The translations under genes and the position numbers were made by a program. 64,000 bases of DNA from Caulobacter sp. (lineage in GTDB: Bacteria > Pseudomonadota > Alphaproteobacteria > Caulobacterales > Caulobacteraceae): contig WGLL01000009.1 in NCBI GenBank assembly GCA_016125585.1, positions 1 through 64,000 of the forward strand, given 5' to 3'. The notes under the pieces are model-generated. The model saw nothing but the letters and a program-made list of their open reading frames with translations, had not been told where the DNA came from and did no database searches. Each line of letters starts with the position of its first letter. Positions within the stretch are counted from its first letter, which is position 1. This document shows, one piece after another, positions 36,945-45,036 of this stretch.

Positions 36945-38240
36945 CTAGCGTTTGGGTCGCGACGGCTTATCCGTCTGCTTGGCCTTGATGGACTCCACGG
37001 CTTTCGCCTTGGCTTCGAGCTTGTCGATTTCCTCGTTCATTTCATTATGCATGGCGTCCCATCCGCCAATGCCCATCAACACGCGGTCGGCGTGCTTGAT
37101 GGTGTTCACATGCCCATAGTGCTGTTCGATCATTTTGACTGACGTGCCCATCTGCTGGGCGAGAATATAAACATCGACACCTGCGGACAGTCGCAGGGTG
37201 GCGTAGGTATGACGGAAACAATATGTCGTGCGTGGAATCCCGCTCGGTCCATCGCGAAGGTCGGTATATTTTAGCAGTTCTTCGACAGTATCACGGTAGA
37301 GCCATTTGGCGGGTTTGCCGTTGATGATCGTGAATACGTGATCGTCCTGCTTGGTCGCCTTGGACAGCTCCCGCACGCGATCAAGATATTTTCCGACGCT
37401 GATCGGAGCGATGAGTTTGCGGGTTTTACCTTTGCCCTGAACATAGAGGACAAGGATTTCCTGTCCGTCCTTGTCCTTGGCAGTTGTGATGTCCCGCCAG
37501 CGTAGGTTCTTTGCCTCGGGCGGGCGCATCCCTGTGTTGCACATGATGAGGATGAAGTTGTAGCAGATTTGGCGATACCAGACGCCCTGCGGCGTGGTCG
37601 CCTCTTTCATCCATTTGCGCCCCTTCGTGTGCAGCTTGCGGTATTCCTCAAGCGTGAACTCGTCGCGGCGGTTGGATTTCAGCTTTGGCATGCCTTCAAA
37701 GCGGTGGTGCGCGGGCACATACCGCTTGCTGATAGCGAAATTCATAATGGCAGCGAAAATGGTCATCTCGATGCGGATGGTGGAATCGCTGATGACGCCT
37801 TTGCGACGGCCTTCGCCGTTTTCCCGTCGCCACAGCGGATAGTCGGCCCAGCGCTCCTGCGTCACCAGATGAATCTGTGTGCTGCCGACATAAGCCTTAA
37901 GCGGGCCGTCGATCTTGCTTCTGATATTTCTTGAGCGGGCTTTGCTGACCTCGCCTGCGTTAGCGCGGCGCTGCTGGGCGTCGGCATATTCCTCTGCCAC
38001 CTGCAAAAAGGGGCGATTGAATACCGGAACGTCGTGCTTCACCCGAAAACGAATATCGGCATACTCGTCTAGCGCTCGGTCACGCGCCGCCTGCTTGTCA
38101 GCCGTGCGGAGCGAGATTGTCTTGTAGCGGTCCTCGTTCTGGATTCTGACACGGCAATAGTAGTTGTCGTGCCCGACATCGCCGCGCCGGAAGATAATGA
38201 GGCCGGGCTTGACCTGCTCTTTATCGACGATGAAACTCAT
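36945..38240 (-). CDS. int: Tyrosine-type site-specific integrase
   Basis: A 431-residue phage-type integrase. It has an N-terminal arm-binding region (1-70), a SAM-like core-binding domain (75-185) and a C-terminal catalytic domain. The catalytic set is complete apart from a common variation: Arg239 in CNTGMRPPEAKNLRW, Tyr340-x-x-Arg343-His344 (TYCFRHTYATL, with Tyr in place of the first His of HxxR), and nucleophile Tyr375 in MIEQHYGHV. The last 50 residues are charged and helical. It reads inward from attR and lies 134 bp from the core repeat. It would catalyse integration into, and with a helper excision from, the ROK gene. No excisionase gene was recognised. Confidence 0.95.
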   Translation of the reverse strand: MSFIVDKEQVKPGLIIFRRGDVGHDNYYCRVRIQNEDRYKTISLRTADKQAARDRALDEYADIRFRVKHDVPVFNRPFLQVAEEYADAQQRRANAGEVSKARSRNIRSKIDGPLKAYVGSTQIHLVTQERWADYPLWRRENGEGRRKGVISDSTIRIEMTIFAAIMNFAISKRYVPAHHRFEGMPKLKSNRRDEFTLEEYRKLHTKGRKWMKEATTPQGVWYRQICYNFILIMCNTGMRPPEAKNLRWRDITTAKDKDGQEILVLYVQGKGKTRKLIAPISVGKYLDRVRELSKATKQDDHVFTIINGKPAKWLYRDTVEELLKYTDLRDGPSGIPRTTYCFRHTYATLRLSAGVDVYILAQQMGTSVKMIEQHYGHVNTIKHADRVLMGIGGWDAMHNEMNEEIDKLEAKAKAVESIKAKQTDKPSRPKR

Positions 38241-38255
38241 TTCCCTACTTCCTAC

Positions 38256-38324
38256 TGTGCAGAAACTGTGCAGAATAGCGGGGTAAGCCTTTGATTCCCC
38301 GTGCCTGTGCAGGTTCTGTGTAGG
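38256..38324 (+). repeat. Right-end integrase arm-type repeats (two pairs)
   Basis: TGTGCAGA at 38256-38263 and 38267-38274, then TGTGCAGG at 38306-38313 and TGTGTAGG at 38317-38324. Within each pair the starts are 11 bp apart, exactly as in the left-end pair. They lie between the int start and the attR core, the expected place for integrase arm sites, and may also let Int regulate its own promoter. Confidence 0.65.
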
Positions 38325-38374
38325 CTATTATAACAAAAAATAGTGAATAATTGTAGTGGTTTATTGGAATACCT

Positions 38375-38386
38375 TCACCCGCTCCA
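38375..38386 (+). repeat. attR core of the element
   Basis: TCACCCGCTCCA, identical to attL at 32155-32166. To its right ROK coding sequence begins at once. Four bases to its left, TTTATTGGAAT (38360-38370) is the inverted partner of the left-end core-type site. Confidence 0.88.
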
Positions 38387-38663
38387 TGTCGACCGGCAGC
38401 GGACGATCATTGAGCCAGAAGCTGTTGGCGTTGCGCGACAGGCCGGTGCGCGGCGAGATCGAGCCCGGAATGCCGACCCCGACCCGGTCGACCCTGACCC
38501 CGGCCTGGCGTTCGGCCTCCTCGACGACCTGACGCGCCACTTCCAGCGAGTCCTCGTAGACCCGCGGATTGGGCAGGCGCACCCGGGCGACGAATCGCCC
38601 TTCGCCGTCGAGCGCGGCCGCCTCGATCTTGGTGCCCCCGAAGTCCACGCCGATCCGGATCAT
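38376..38663 (-). pseudogene. ROK-family sugar kinase, N-terminal fragment
   Basis: The first 96 codons of the ROK kinase: [20 protein letters not shown] is the phosphate-binding loop of the family, and GVGIPGSISPRTGLSRNANS and FWLNDRPLPVDMERV continue normally up to the attR core. Beyond it the frame reads four element-derived codons (KVFQ) to a TAA at 38363-38361. Lacking the catalytic Asp and the zinc motif, the fragment cannot be active alone. The remaining 210 codons are at 31526-32155. Confidence 0.92.
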
Positions 38664-38791
38664 CGGCGGATATCACCCGGGCGCGCCGGGGCGGGCAAGG
38701 GGGCGCCGTTCGCGCCTTGCGCATCGCAGGGCCCTTGCCTGACCCATCGTCACCGCCTCTAGTCCTTGTCCAAACATCGGGAGATTGCGTC

Positions 38792-39919
38792 ATGGCCCAG
38801 GGGCCCCTGTCTGGATTGAAGATCATCGAGTTCGCCGGCATCGGGCCGGGCCCGTTCTGCGGCATGCTGCTGTCCGACCTCGGGGCCGATGTGGTGCGCA
38901 TCGACCGCAAGGGCTCGGGGCGCTCCTCGCCGGCCGACATCACCGCCCGCGGCCGTCGCTCGGTGGCCCTGGACCTGAAGAACCCCGCCGCCATCGAGAC
39001 CTGCCTGAAGCTGATGGAGGAGGCCGACGGCATCATCGAGGGCTTCCGCCCCGGGGTGATGGAGCGTCTGGGGCTGGGTCCTGACGTGGCGCTCAAGCGC
39101 AATCCAAAGCTGGTCTTCGGCCGGATGACCGGCTGGGGCCAGTTTGGTCCCTACGCCAAGGCCGCCGGTCATGACATGAACTACATCGCCATCACCGGCG
39201 CCCTGCACGCCATCGGCACCGAGGAAAAGCCGGTTCCGCCGCTCAATCTGGTCGGCGATTTCGGCGGCGGCGCCCTGTATCTCGCCTTCGGCCTGCTGGC
39301 CGGGGTGATCCATGCCCGCGCCACCGGCCAGGGCCAGGTCATCGACTGCGCCATGAGCGACGGCGCCGCCTCGCTGATGTCGATGTTCTACGGCTTCAAG
39401 GCCAGCGGCATGTGGCTCGAGCAGCGCCGCGCCAACCTGCTCGACGGCGGGGCCCACTTCTACGACACCTACCAGTGCGCCGACGGCAAATGGATTTCCA
39501 TCGGCTCGATCGAGCCCCAGTTCTACGCCCTGCTGCTGGAGAAGACCGGCATCACCGATCCGGAGTTCGCCAACCAGATGGATCGCCGGGCCTGGCCGGA
39601 GCTGAAGGCGAAGCTGGCCGATGTCCTGCACCAGAAGACCCAGGCCGAATGGTGCGCCATCATGGACGCCACCGACATCTGCTTCGCCCCGGTCCTCGAC
39701 CTCGACGAGGCGCCCAAACACCCGCACAACGTCGCCCGCGAGACCTTCGTCACCGTCGAGGGCGTGATCCAGCCGGCCCCGGCCCCGCGTTTCTCCGCCA
39801 CCCCCGGCGTCGTCCAGGGGCCGCCGCCGAAGATCGGCGCCGACAACGAGACCGCGCTTGGCGACTGGGGCTTCAGCGGCGCCGACATCGAACAGCTGAA
39901 GGCGTCCGGCGCGCTCTGA
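38792..39919 (+). CDS. CaiB/BaiF CoA-transferase family protein, probable alpha-methylacyl-CoA racemase
   Basis: A 375-residue family III CoA-transferase. Key features: [34 protein letters not shown], the [19 protein letters not shown] segment, and [20 protein letters not shown]. The GHDMNY and GDFGGG segments are those of alpha-methylacyl-CoA racemases, which epimerise 2-methyl-branched acyl-CoAs in branched-lipid degradation. A true CoA-transferase remains possible. ATG 38792 is used, with GGGAG 9 bases upstream. The gene stands alone and is followed by a hairpin. Confidence 0.88.
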   Translation: MAQGPLSGLKIIEFAGIGPGPFCGMLLSDLGADVVRIDRKGSGRSSPADITARGRRSVALDLKNPAAIETCLKLMEEADGIIEGFRPGVMERLGLGPDVALKRNPKLVFGRMTGWGQFGPYAKAAGHDMNYIAITGALHAIGTEEKPVPPLNLVGDFGGGALYLAFGLLAGVIHARATGQGQVIDCAMSDGAASLMSMFYGFKASGMWLEQRRANLLDGGAHFYDTYQCADGKWISIGSIEPQFYALLLEKTGITDPEFANQMDRRAWPELKAKLADVLHQKTQAEWCAIMDATDICFAPVLDLDEAPKHPHNVARETFVTVEGVIQPAPAPRFSATPGVVQGPPPKIGADNETALGDWGFSGADIEQLKASGAL

Positions 39920-39936
39920 CCGCCTTCCGAAGGCGC

Positions 39937-39969
39937 AACCGGGGCTGCCAGCGCCGTTCAGCCCCGGTT
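39937..39969 (+). terminator. Hairpin terminator of the CaiB/BaiF gene
   Basis: A perfect 10-bp stem AACCGGGGCT (39937-39946) / AGCCCCGGTT (39960-39969) with a 13-base loop, 17 bp after the stop. No T run follows, so it is a weak or factor-assisted terminator. Confidence 0.55.
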
Positions 39970-40152
39970 CAGCGCCCGGGTCATAGAGTGCCATTGTGAC
40001 TGGAGGCCCCGCGCTCCCCCGTCCCTCGATAGCGGGGTTTTCGGTCATACAGGACGAAGGCAAGATCATCCTGGAGGCGCGTCGTTCCCTGATCCGGAGC
40101 GGCGCGCCGTCTTCTGTTGCGTCAGGCGCGTTCAGCGGGCAGGTTCCCCGCC

Positions 40153-41079
40153 ATGTCGGACACCCGGGCCCGCCTCTCCAGCCTTGCGTCACATTGGCGA
40201 GATCTCGACCCAGCCCACTGGCTGCGGCTGACCCTGTCGGTCGCCGGCAAGTCGCTGTCGCGGCTTTGGGGCCGGGACGTGATGCTCTACGTCGGCGGCG
40301 TGTCCTTCTGGGCGATGCTGGCGGCCTTTCCCGCCATCGCCATCGGCATGGGGCTGTTCGGCCTGCTGGTGGATCCCGAACAGATCGCCCGCCGCGCCGA
40401 GTATTTCACCGGCATGATGCCGCCCGGCGCCCAGGCCCTGTTCGAACAGGAGCTGATCCGCCTGGCCCATGCGCCGCTGCAGGCGGTCTCCGCCCAGAGC
40501 GCCCTGGCCCTGATCATCGGCGGCTATGCGGCCCATCGCGGCTTCAAGGCCCTGCTGGCCGGGCTTTCCTTCATCCACGATGAGGAAAACCAACGCGGCT
40601 TCTTCAGCTTCAACTTCATGGCGCTGGTCGTACTGATCAGCGCCTTTGTCTTGATGGGCGTGGTTTCGGCCCTGTTCCTGATGCTGCGGCTGATGGGGGC
40701 GGCGATGAACCTCAAACCGCTGGCCGGCGCCTGGTGGCTGTACAGCGAATGGACCTGGACCAGCATCGGCCTGACCCTGGCCATGACCCTGATCTATCGC
40801 TACGCCATGTCCCGTCAGCTTGTGGTCTGGCGCGCCTCGATCATCGGCGGCATGGCCGCCGCCGCCCTGGCCGTGGGCGCCAGCTGGGCCAGCGCCTTCT
40901 ATGTCGAGCAGATCGCCCACCTCGGCGCCACCTACGGCTCGGTTTCGGCCGTGGTCGTCTTCCTCATCTGGCTCAGCTGGAACGTCAATGTGGTGTTCCT
41001 GGGCGGCGCCATCGCCACCGAGGTCGAGATCGCCATCGCCCAGGGCGACCCGAATTTCGAGCCGCCGCCGCTGATCTAG
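40153..41079 (+). CDS. YihY/BrkB family inner-membrane protein
   Basis: A 308-residue protein with six hydrophobic segments. It has DVMLYVGGVSFWAMLAAFPA near the N-terminus and the hallmark YGSVSAVVVFLIWLSWNVNVVFLGGAIATEVE at the C-terminal end. ALIIGGYAAHRGFKALLAGL and FMALVVLISAFVLMGVVSAL lie between. The family was once thought to be RNase BN; its true function is unknown, with transport suggested. ATG 40153 (MSDTRAR) is preferred to 40117. It overlaps the convergent TusA-like gene by 4 bp. Confidence 0.88.
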   Translation: MSDTRARLSSLASHWRDLDPAHWLRLTLSVAGKSLSRLWGRDVMLYVGGVSFWAMLAAFPAIAIGMGLFGLLVDPEQIARRAEYFTGMMPPGAQALFEQELIRLAHAPLQAVSAQSALALIIGGYAAHRGFKALLAGLSFIHDEENQRGFFSFNFMALVVLISAFVLMGVVSALFLMLRLMGAAMNLKPLAGAWWLYSEWTWTSIGLTLAMTLIYRYAMSRQLVVWRASIIGGMAAAALAVGASWASAFYVEQIAHLGATYGSVSAVVVFLIWLSWNVNVVFLGGAIATEVEIAIAQGDPNFEPPPLI

Positions 41080-41309
41080 CCGCCCTTGCGGACGGTGAAG
41101 CTGACTCCGCCGTCGACGGCGGCTGTCTCCATCAGCTCATGCCCCCCCTGGGTCACGAAGTGCGGCACATCGACCTTGGCCATCGGATCATCGGCCAGCA
41201 AGCGCACGACCGCGCCCGTCGCCAGCCCCTCCAGCGTCTTGCGCAGTTTCAGCGTCGGCACCGGGCAGCGGTGGCCGCGGGCGTCGATCAGCAGGGGGTC
41301 TTGCGACAA
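41076..41309 (-). CDS. TusA-like sulfurtransferase/SirA family protein
   Basis: A 77-residue protein with the TusA CPxP motif GHRCPVPTLKLRKTLE (Cys15), LLADDPMAKVDVPHF, and a C-terminal GVSFTVRKGG strand. The family carries persulfide sulfur for tRNA thiolation or other sulfur transfers. The start is unusual: a TTG at 41309 preceded by GGAGG 6 bases upstream, giving a protein of normal family length. An ATG at 41384 in the same frame would add 25 unrelated residues and has no such site. Confidence 0.85.
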   Translation of the reverse strand: MSQDPLLIDARGHRCPVPTLKLRKTLEGLATGAVVRLLADDPMAKVDVPHFVTQGGHELMETAAVDGGVSFTVRKGG

Positions 41310-41426
41310 GGCGGGCCTCCAGTCAGGTCGGTCTGCATACCGCAAAACACCGTCCTGAACATCGGGGCTGGCGTCCGCCGCCACAGCCGTTAGGTTTCGC
41401 CCCTGATCTGATTTCGAGGGGCGTTC

Positions 41427-44400
41427 ATGACCAGGTTCCTGATTGCGGCGGCGGTAAGCCTTTCCCTGGCGCTCGGCGCCGCGCCGGCCAGCTTCGCGGC
41501 GGCGGCGAAGAAGGATCCGCCCAAGTGGGACGTCAACAGCCCACCCGGTCCCTCGAAAGAGGTCGCCATCGACACCACAACCGGCACCTGGATGAGCGTC
41601 GACATCAGCCCCGACGGCAAGGAGATCCTCTTCGACCTGCTGGGCGACCTCTATGTCATCCCCGTCGCGGGCGGCGAGGCCAAGGCCCTGACCAGCGGCG
41701 TCGCCTGGGACATGCAGGCCCGCTACTCGCCCAACGGCCGCTGGATCGCCTTCACCTCAGACCGGGGCGGCGGCGACAACATCTGGGTCATGGACCGCGA
41801 CGGCTCCAACATGCACCCGGTGACCAAGGAGTCCTTCCGCCTGCTCAATTCACCCAACTGGACGCCCGACAGCCAGTTCATCGTCGCCCGCAAGCATTTC
41901 ACCTCCGGCCGCTCGCTCGGCGCCGGCGAGATGTGGCTGTATCACCGCTCCGGCGGCGATGGCCTGCAGCTGACAAAGAAGCGCACCGAACAGAAGGACA
42001 GCGGCGAGCCGGCCTTCAGCCCCGATGGCCGCTACCTCTACTACAGCGACGACGCCACCCCGGGCGGGGTGTTCGAATACAGCAAGGATCCCAACGGCCA
42101 GATCTATGTGATCCAGCGGCTGGATCGCCAGACCGGCGAGACCGAGCCCTATGTCACTGGCCCCGGCGGGTCGATCCGGCCCACCCCCTCGCCGGACGGC
42201 AAGAGCCTCGCCTTCGTGCGCCGGGTTCGCTACCAGTCGGTCCTCTATGTCCGCGACCTGGAAAGCGGTCGCGAAACCCCGGTGTTCGACGGCCTCGACC
42301 GCGACATGCAGGAGACCTGGGCCATTCACGGGGTCTATCCCGCCATGGCCTGGACCCCCGACAACAAGGCGCTGATCGTCTGGGCCCAGGGCAAGATCTG
42401 GAAGATCGACGCCGCCGGCGGCGCCGCGACCAACATCCCCTTCCATGTGAAGACCACCCGCCGCGTCACCACGCCGGTGCGGGCCAAAGTCGATGTCGCG
42501 CCCAAGGCCTTCGACGTGAAGATGGTCCGCTGGGCCGAGGTCTCGCCGCGGGGCGACAAGGTCGTCTTCGAGGCCCTTGGCAAGCTCTGGCTGCGCGACC
42601 TGTCCGGCGGCGAGGCCCGCCGCCTGACCAGCCAGACCGACGATTTCGAGCTGTATCCCTCATGGTCTCGGGATGGCTCGTCCATCGTCTACACCACCTG
42701 GAATGACGAGACCCTGGGGACCGTGCGCGTCGCCCCGGCGACCGGCGGCGAGGGCAGGGTGGTGACCCGCAAGCCCGGCCACTACATCGAGCCGGCCTTC
42801 TCGCCGGACGGCCGCACCATCGCCTATCGCACCGTGCGCGACGGCTACCTGACCAGCGCCCTGTGGAGCGGCGAGACCGGACTCTACACCGTGCCCGCCG
42901 CCGGCGGGGAGGCCAGCCTGATCACCCATGACGGTGTGCTGCCGCAGTTCGGGGCCGCCTCCGACCGGGTCTACTTCATGACCTATGAGGCCGAGGGCAA
43001 GCGCGCCCTTCGGTCCGCGCGCCTCGACGGCGGTGATCCCCGCACCCTGCTGATCAGCGGCAACGCCACCGAATACGCGGTCGCGCCGGACGAGCAGTGG
43101 GTGGCCTGGACCGAGCGGTTCAACGCCTACATCGCCCCGCTGGTGGTCACCGGCAAGGCGGTCGAGATCGGCCCCGACACCAAGTCGATCCCGGTGACCA
43201 AGGTGACCCGCGATGCCGGCGAGTGGCTGCACTGGTCGGGCGACAGCAAGCGGCTCTGGTGGTCGCTCGGGCCGGAGCTCTATTCCCGTGACATCAAGGA
43301 CGCCTTCGCCTTCGTCGATGGCGCGCCCAAGGAGCTGCCCAAGGCTCCGGAAAAGGGTTTCCAGCTCGGCTTCAGCCAGCCCTATGACGCCCCCACCGGC
43401 CGCGTCGCCCTGGTCGGCGCCCGCATCATCACCATGAAGGGCGATGAAGTCATCGAGAACGGCACGATCGTCCTCAACGGCAACCGCATCGAGGCCATCG
43501 GCCCGGCTGCTTCCGTGACCGTGCCAGCGGACGCCAAGACCTTCGACCTCGCCGGCAAGACCATCATCCCCGGTCTGGTGGACGCCCACTGGCACGGCTC
43601 GATGGGCTCGGACGAGATCATCCCGCAGCAGAGCTGGATCAACTACGCCGCCCTGGCCTTCGGGGTGACTACGATCCACGACCCGTCCAACGACACCAGC
43701 GAGATCTTCGCCGCCAGCGAGCTGCAGAAGGCCGGCCAGATCGTCGGTCCGCGCATCTTCTCGACGGGCACCATCCTCTATGGCGCCACCACGCCGTTCA
43801 CCGCCAAGATCGACAGCGAAGAGGACGCGCTTGGCCACCTGCGGCGCATGAAGGCGGCCGGCGCCTTCAGCGTGAAAAGCTACAACCAGCCCCGCCGCGA
43901 TCAGCGCCAGCAGGTCATCGCCGCCGCCCGCGCCCTCGATATGTCAGTGGTGCCGGAGGGCGGATCGCTGTTCGAACACAACATGACCATGCTGATCGAC
44001 GGCCACACCACCATCGAGCATTCGATCCCGGTGGCGGTGATGTATGACGACGTCAAACAGCTCTGGTCGCAGATTGACACCGGCTACACCCCGACCCTGA
44101 TCGTCGCCTACGGCGGCAGCTTCGGGGAGAACTACTGGTATGAGACGACCAACGTCTGGGAGGATCCGATCCTGTCGAAATACGCCCCCCGCCGCGTTCT
44201 CGACTCCCGCTCGCGCCGTCCCTTCAAGGTCCCGCCTGAAGAGCTCAATCACATCAGCATCGCCAAGGGGGCCAAGCAGCTCAGCGACCTTGGCGTCCGG
44301 GTCGAGACCGGCGCTCACGGCCAGCGCGAGGGTCTCGGCGAGCATTGGGAGATCTGGATGATGGCCCAGGGCGGCATGACCCCGATGGAGGCCCTGCGCA

Positions 44401-44687
44401 CCGCCACCTGGAACGGCGCCAAGACCCTGGGCATGGACCGCGACATCGGCTCGCTGGAGGTCGGCAAGCTGGCGGACCTGGTGGTGCTGGACAAGAACCC
44501 CCTCGACAACATCCGCAACACCACGTCCATCCGCTACACCATCGCCAATGGCCGGGTCTTTGACAGCGACATGAACGAGGTCGGCACGCGCCAGCGGGCT
44601 CACAAGCCCTTCTGGTTCCAGCAGGCCGGGGGCGAGACCTGGGGCGGGGCGGCGATGACCGAGACCGTGGGGCACGACGGTGACTGA
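41427..44687 (+). CDS. Exported beta-propeller (TolB/PD40-like) and amidohydrolase fusion protein
   Basis: A 1086-residue protein. The signal peptide is 1-26 (AAPASFA). Residues about 45-640 contain repeated PD40/TolB propeller blades such as VDISPDGKEILFDLLGDLYV, ARYSPNGRWIAFTSDRGG and EPAFSPDGRTIAYRTVRDG. From about residue 665 comes a metal-dependent amidohydrolase: GARIITMKGDEVIENGTIVL, then the metal motif IIPGLVDAHWHG (His721, His723), TIEHSIPVAV, and the C-terminal GSLEVGKLADLVVLDKNP. It probably hydrolyses a peptide-like or cyclic amide substrate in the periplasm, with the propeller for binding. This architecture is common in Caulobacter-like bacteria; the substrate is unknown. Its stop overlaps the next gene by 8 bp. 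Confidence 0.9.
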   Translation: MTRFLIAAAVSLSLALGAAPASFAAAAKKDPPKWDVNSPPGPSKEVAIDTTTGTWMSVDISPDGKEILFDLLGDLYVIPVAGGEAKALTSGVAWDMQARYSPNGRWIAFTSDRGGGDNIWVMDRDGSNMHPVTKESFRLLNSPNWTPDSQFIVARKHFTSGRSLGAGEMWLYHRSGGDGLQLTKKRTEQKDSGEPAFSPDGRYLYYSDDATPGGVFEYSKDPNGQIYVIQRLDRQTGETEPYVTGPGGSIRPTPSPDGKSLAFVRRVRYQSVLYVRDLESGRETPVFDGLDRDMQETWAIHGVYPAMAWTPDNKALIVWAQGKIWKIDAAGGAATNIPFHVKTTRRVTTPVRAKVDVAPKAFDVKMVRWAEVSPRGDKVVFEALGKLWLRDLSGGEARRLTSQTDDFELYPSWSRDGSSIVYTTWNDETLGTVRVAPATGGEGRVVTRKPGHYIEPAFSPDGRTIAYRTVRDGYLTSALWSGETGLYTVPAAGGEASLITHDGVLPQFGAASDRVYFMTYEAEGKRALRSARLDGGDPRTLLISGNATEYAVAPDEQWVAWTERFNAYIAPLVVTGKAVEIGPDTKSIPVTKVTRDAGEWLHWSGDSKRLWWSLGPELYSRDIKDAFAFVDGAPKELPKAPEKGFQLGFSQPYDAPTGRVALVGARIITMKGDEVIENGTIVLNGNRIEAIGPAASVTVPADAKTFDLAGKTIIPGLVDAHWHGSMGSDEIIPQQSWINYAALAFGVTTIHDPSNDTSEIFAASELQKAGQIVGPRIFSTGTILYGATTPFTAKIDSEEDALGHLRRMKAAGAFSVKSYNQPRRDQRQQVIAAARALDMSVVPEGGSLFEHNMTMLIDGHTTIEHSIPVAVMYDDVKQLWSQIDTGYTPTLIVAYGGSFGENYWYETTNVWEDPILSKYAPRRVLDSRSRRPFKVPPEELNHISIAKGAKQLSDLGVRVETGAHGQREGLGEHWEIWMMAQGGMTPMEALRTATWNGAKTLGMDRDIGSLEVGKLADLVVLDKNPLDNIRNTTSIRYTIANGRVFDSDMNEVGTRQRAHKPFWFQQAGGETWGGAAMTETVGHDGD

Positions 44688-45006
44688 CGCCCCCGCCTTC
44701 GAGGTCATCGACAATCGCCCGGACGGCGCGACCGAGGGCCGTTTCGAGGTCCATCTGGGCGGGGAGGTGGCTTTCGCGGAGTACCGCCTGCTCGAAAGCG
44801 GGGTGATGTTCCCCCATACCGTGGTCCCGCACGCCTTCGAGGGAAAGGGCGTCGGCGGCGCCCTGGTCCGGCACGGCATGGCCTTCGCCCGCGAACGGGG
44901 CCAGAAGGTCATTCCGGTCTGCACCTTCTTTGCCGGCTACATCGCCAAACATCCCGAGTTTCATGACCTGGTTCACCCCGACTACCGCAAGGCGCTTGGA
45001 CTCTAG
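44680..45006 (+). CDS. Small GNAT-like N-acetyltransferase (YjdJ/PF14542 type)
   Basis: A 108-residue protein of the short acetyltransferase class. GRFEVHLGGEVAFAEYRLLE, MFPHTVVPHAFEGKGVGGAL with the acetyl-CoA pyrophosphate loop, then RERGQKVIPVCTFFAGYIAK and HPEFHDLV are all typical. The GTG start at 44680 overlaps the amidohydrolase end by 8 bp, so they are translationally linked. The target is unknown. Confidence 0.85.
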   Translation: MTDAPAFEVIDNRPDGATEGRFEVHLGGEVAFAEYRLLESGVMFPHTVVPHAFEGKGVGGALVRHGMAFARERGQKVIPVCTFFAGYIAKHPEFHDLVHPDYRKALGL

Positions 45007-45036
45007 CCCGGCCGTGCTCCCCGCGGGGGGCGGCCG

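Larger units (their letters stand above)
32155..38386. mobile_element. Integrative element (about 6.2 kb) inserted in the ROK gene
   Basis: Bounded by direct repeats TCACCCGCTCCA (32155-32166 and 38375-38386), with a tyrosine integrase reading inward from the right end. Base composition is clearly less GC-rich and codon use more relaxed than in the flanks, especially at 34300-36700 and 38240-38370. Cargo from the left: a small unknown gene, ardA, a truncated coupling-protein gene, mntA-hepT, an unknown gene, chrA and int. A VirD4-like remnant but no relaxase, mating-pair or replication gene is seen, so it is probably a decayed or dependent integrative mobilizable element or genomic island. 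The target is a protein-coding gene rather than a tRNA. Confidence 0.9.

Noticed and set aside
36733-36948. 71-residue plus-strand frame over the chrA-int gap
   Set aside because: It reads through the two large hairpins and has no ribosome site or recognisable motif.
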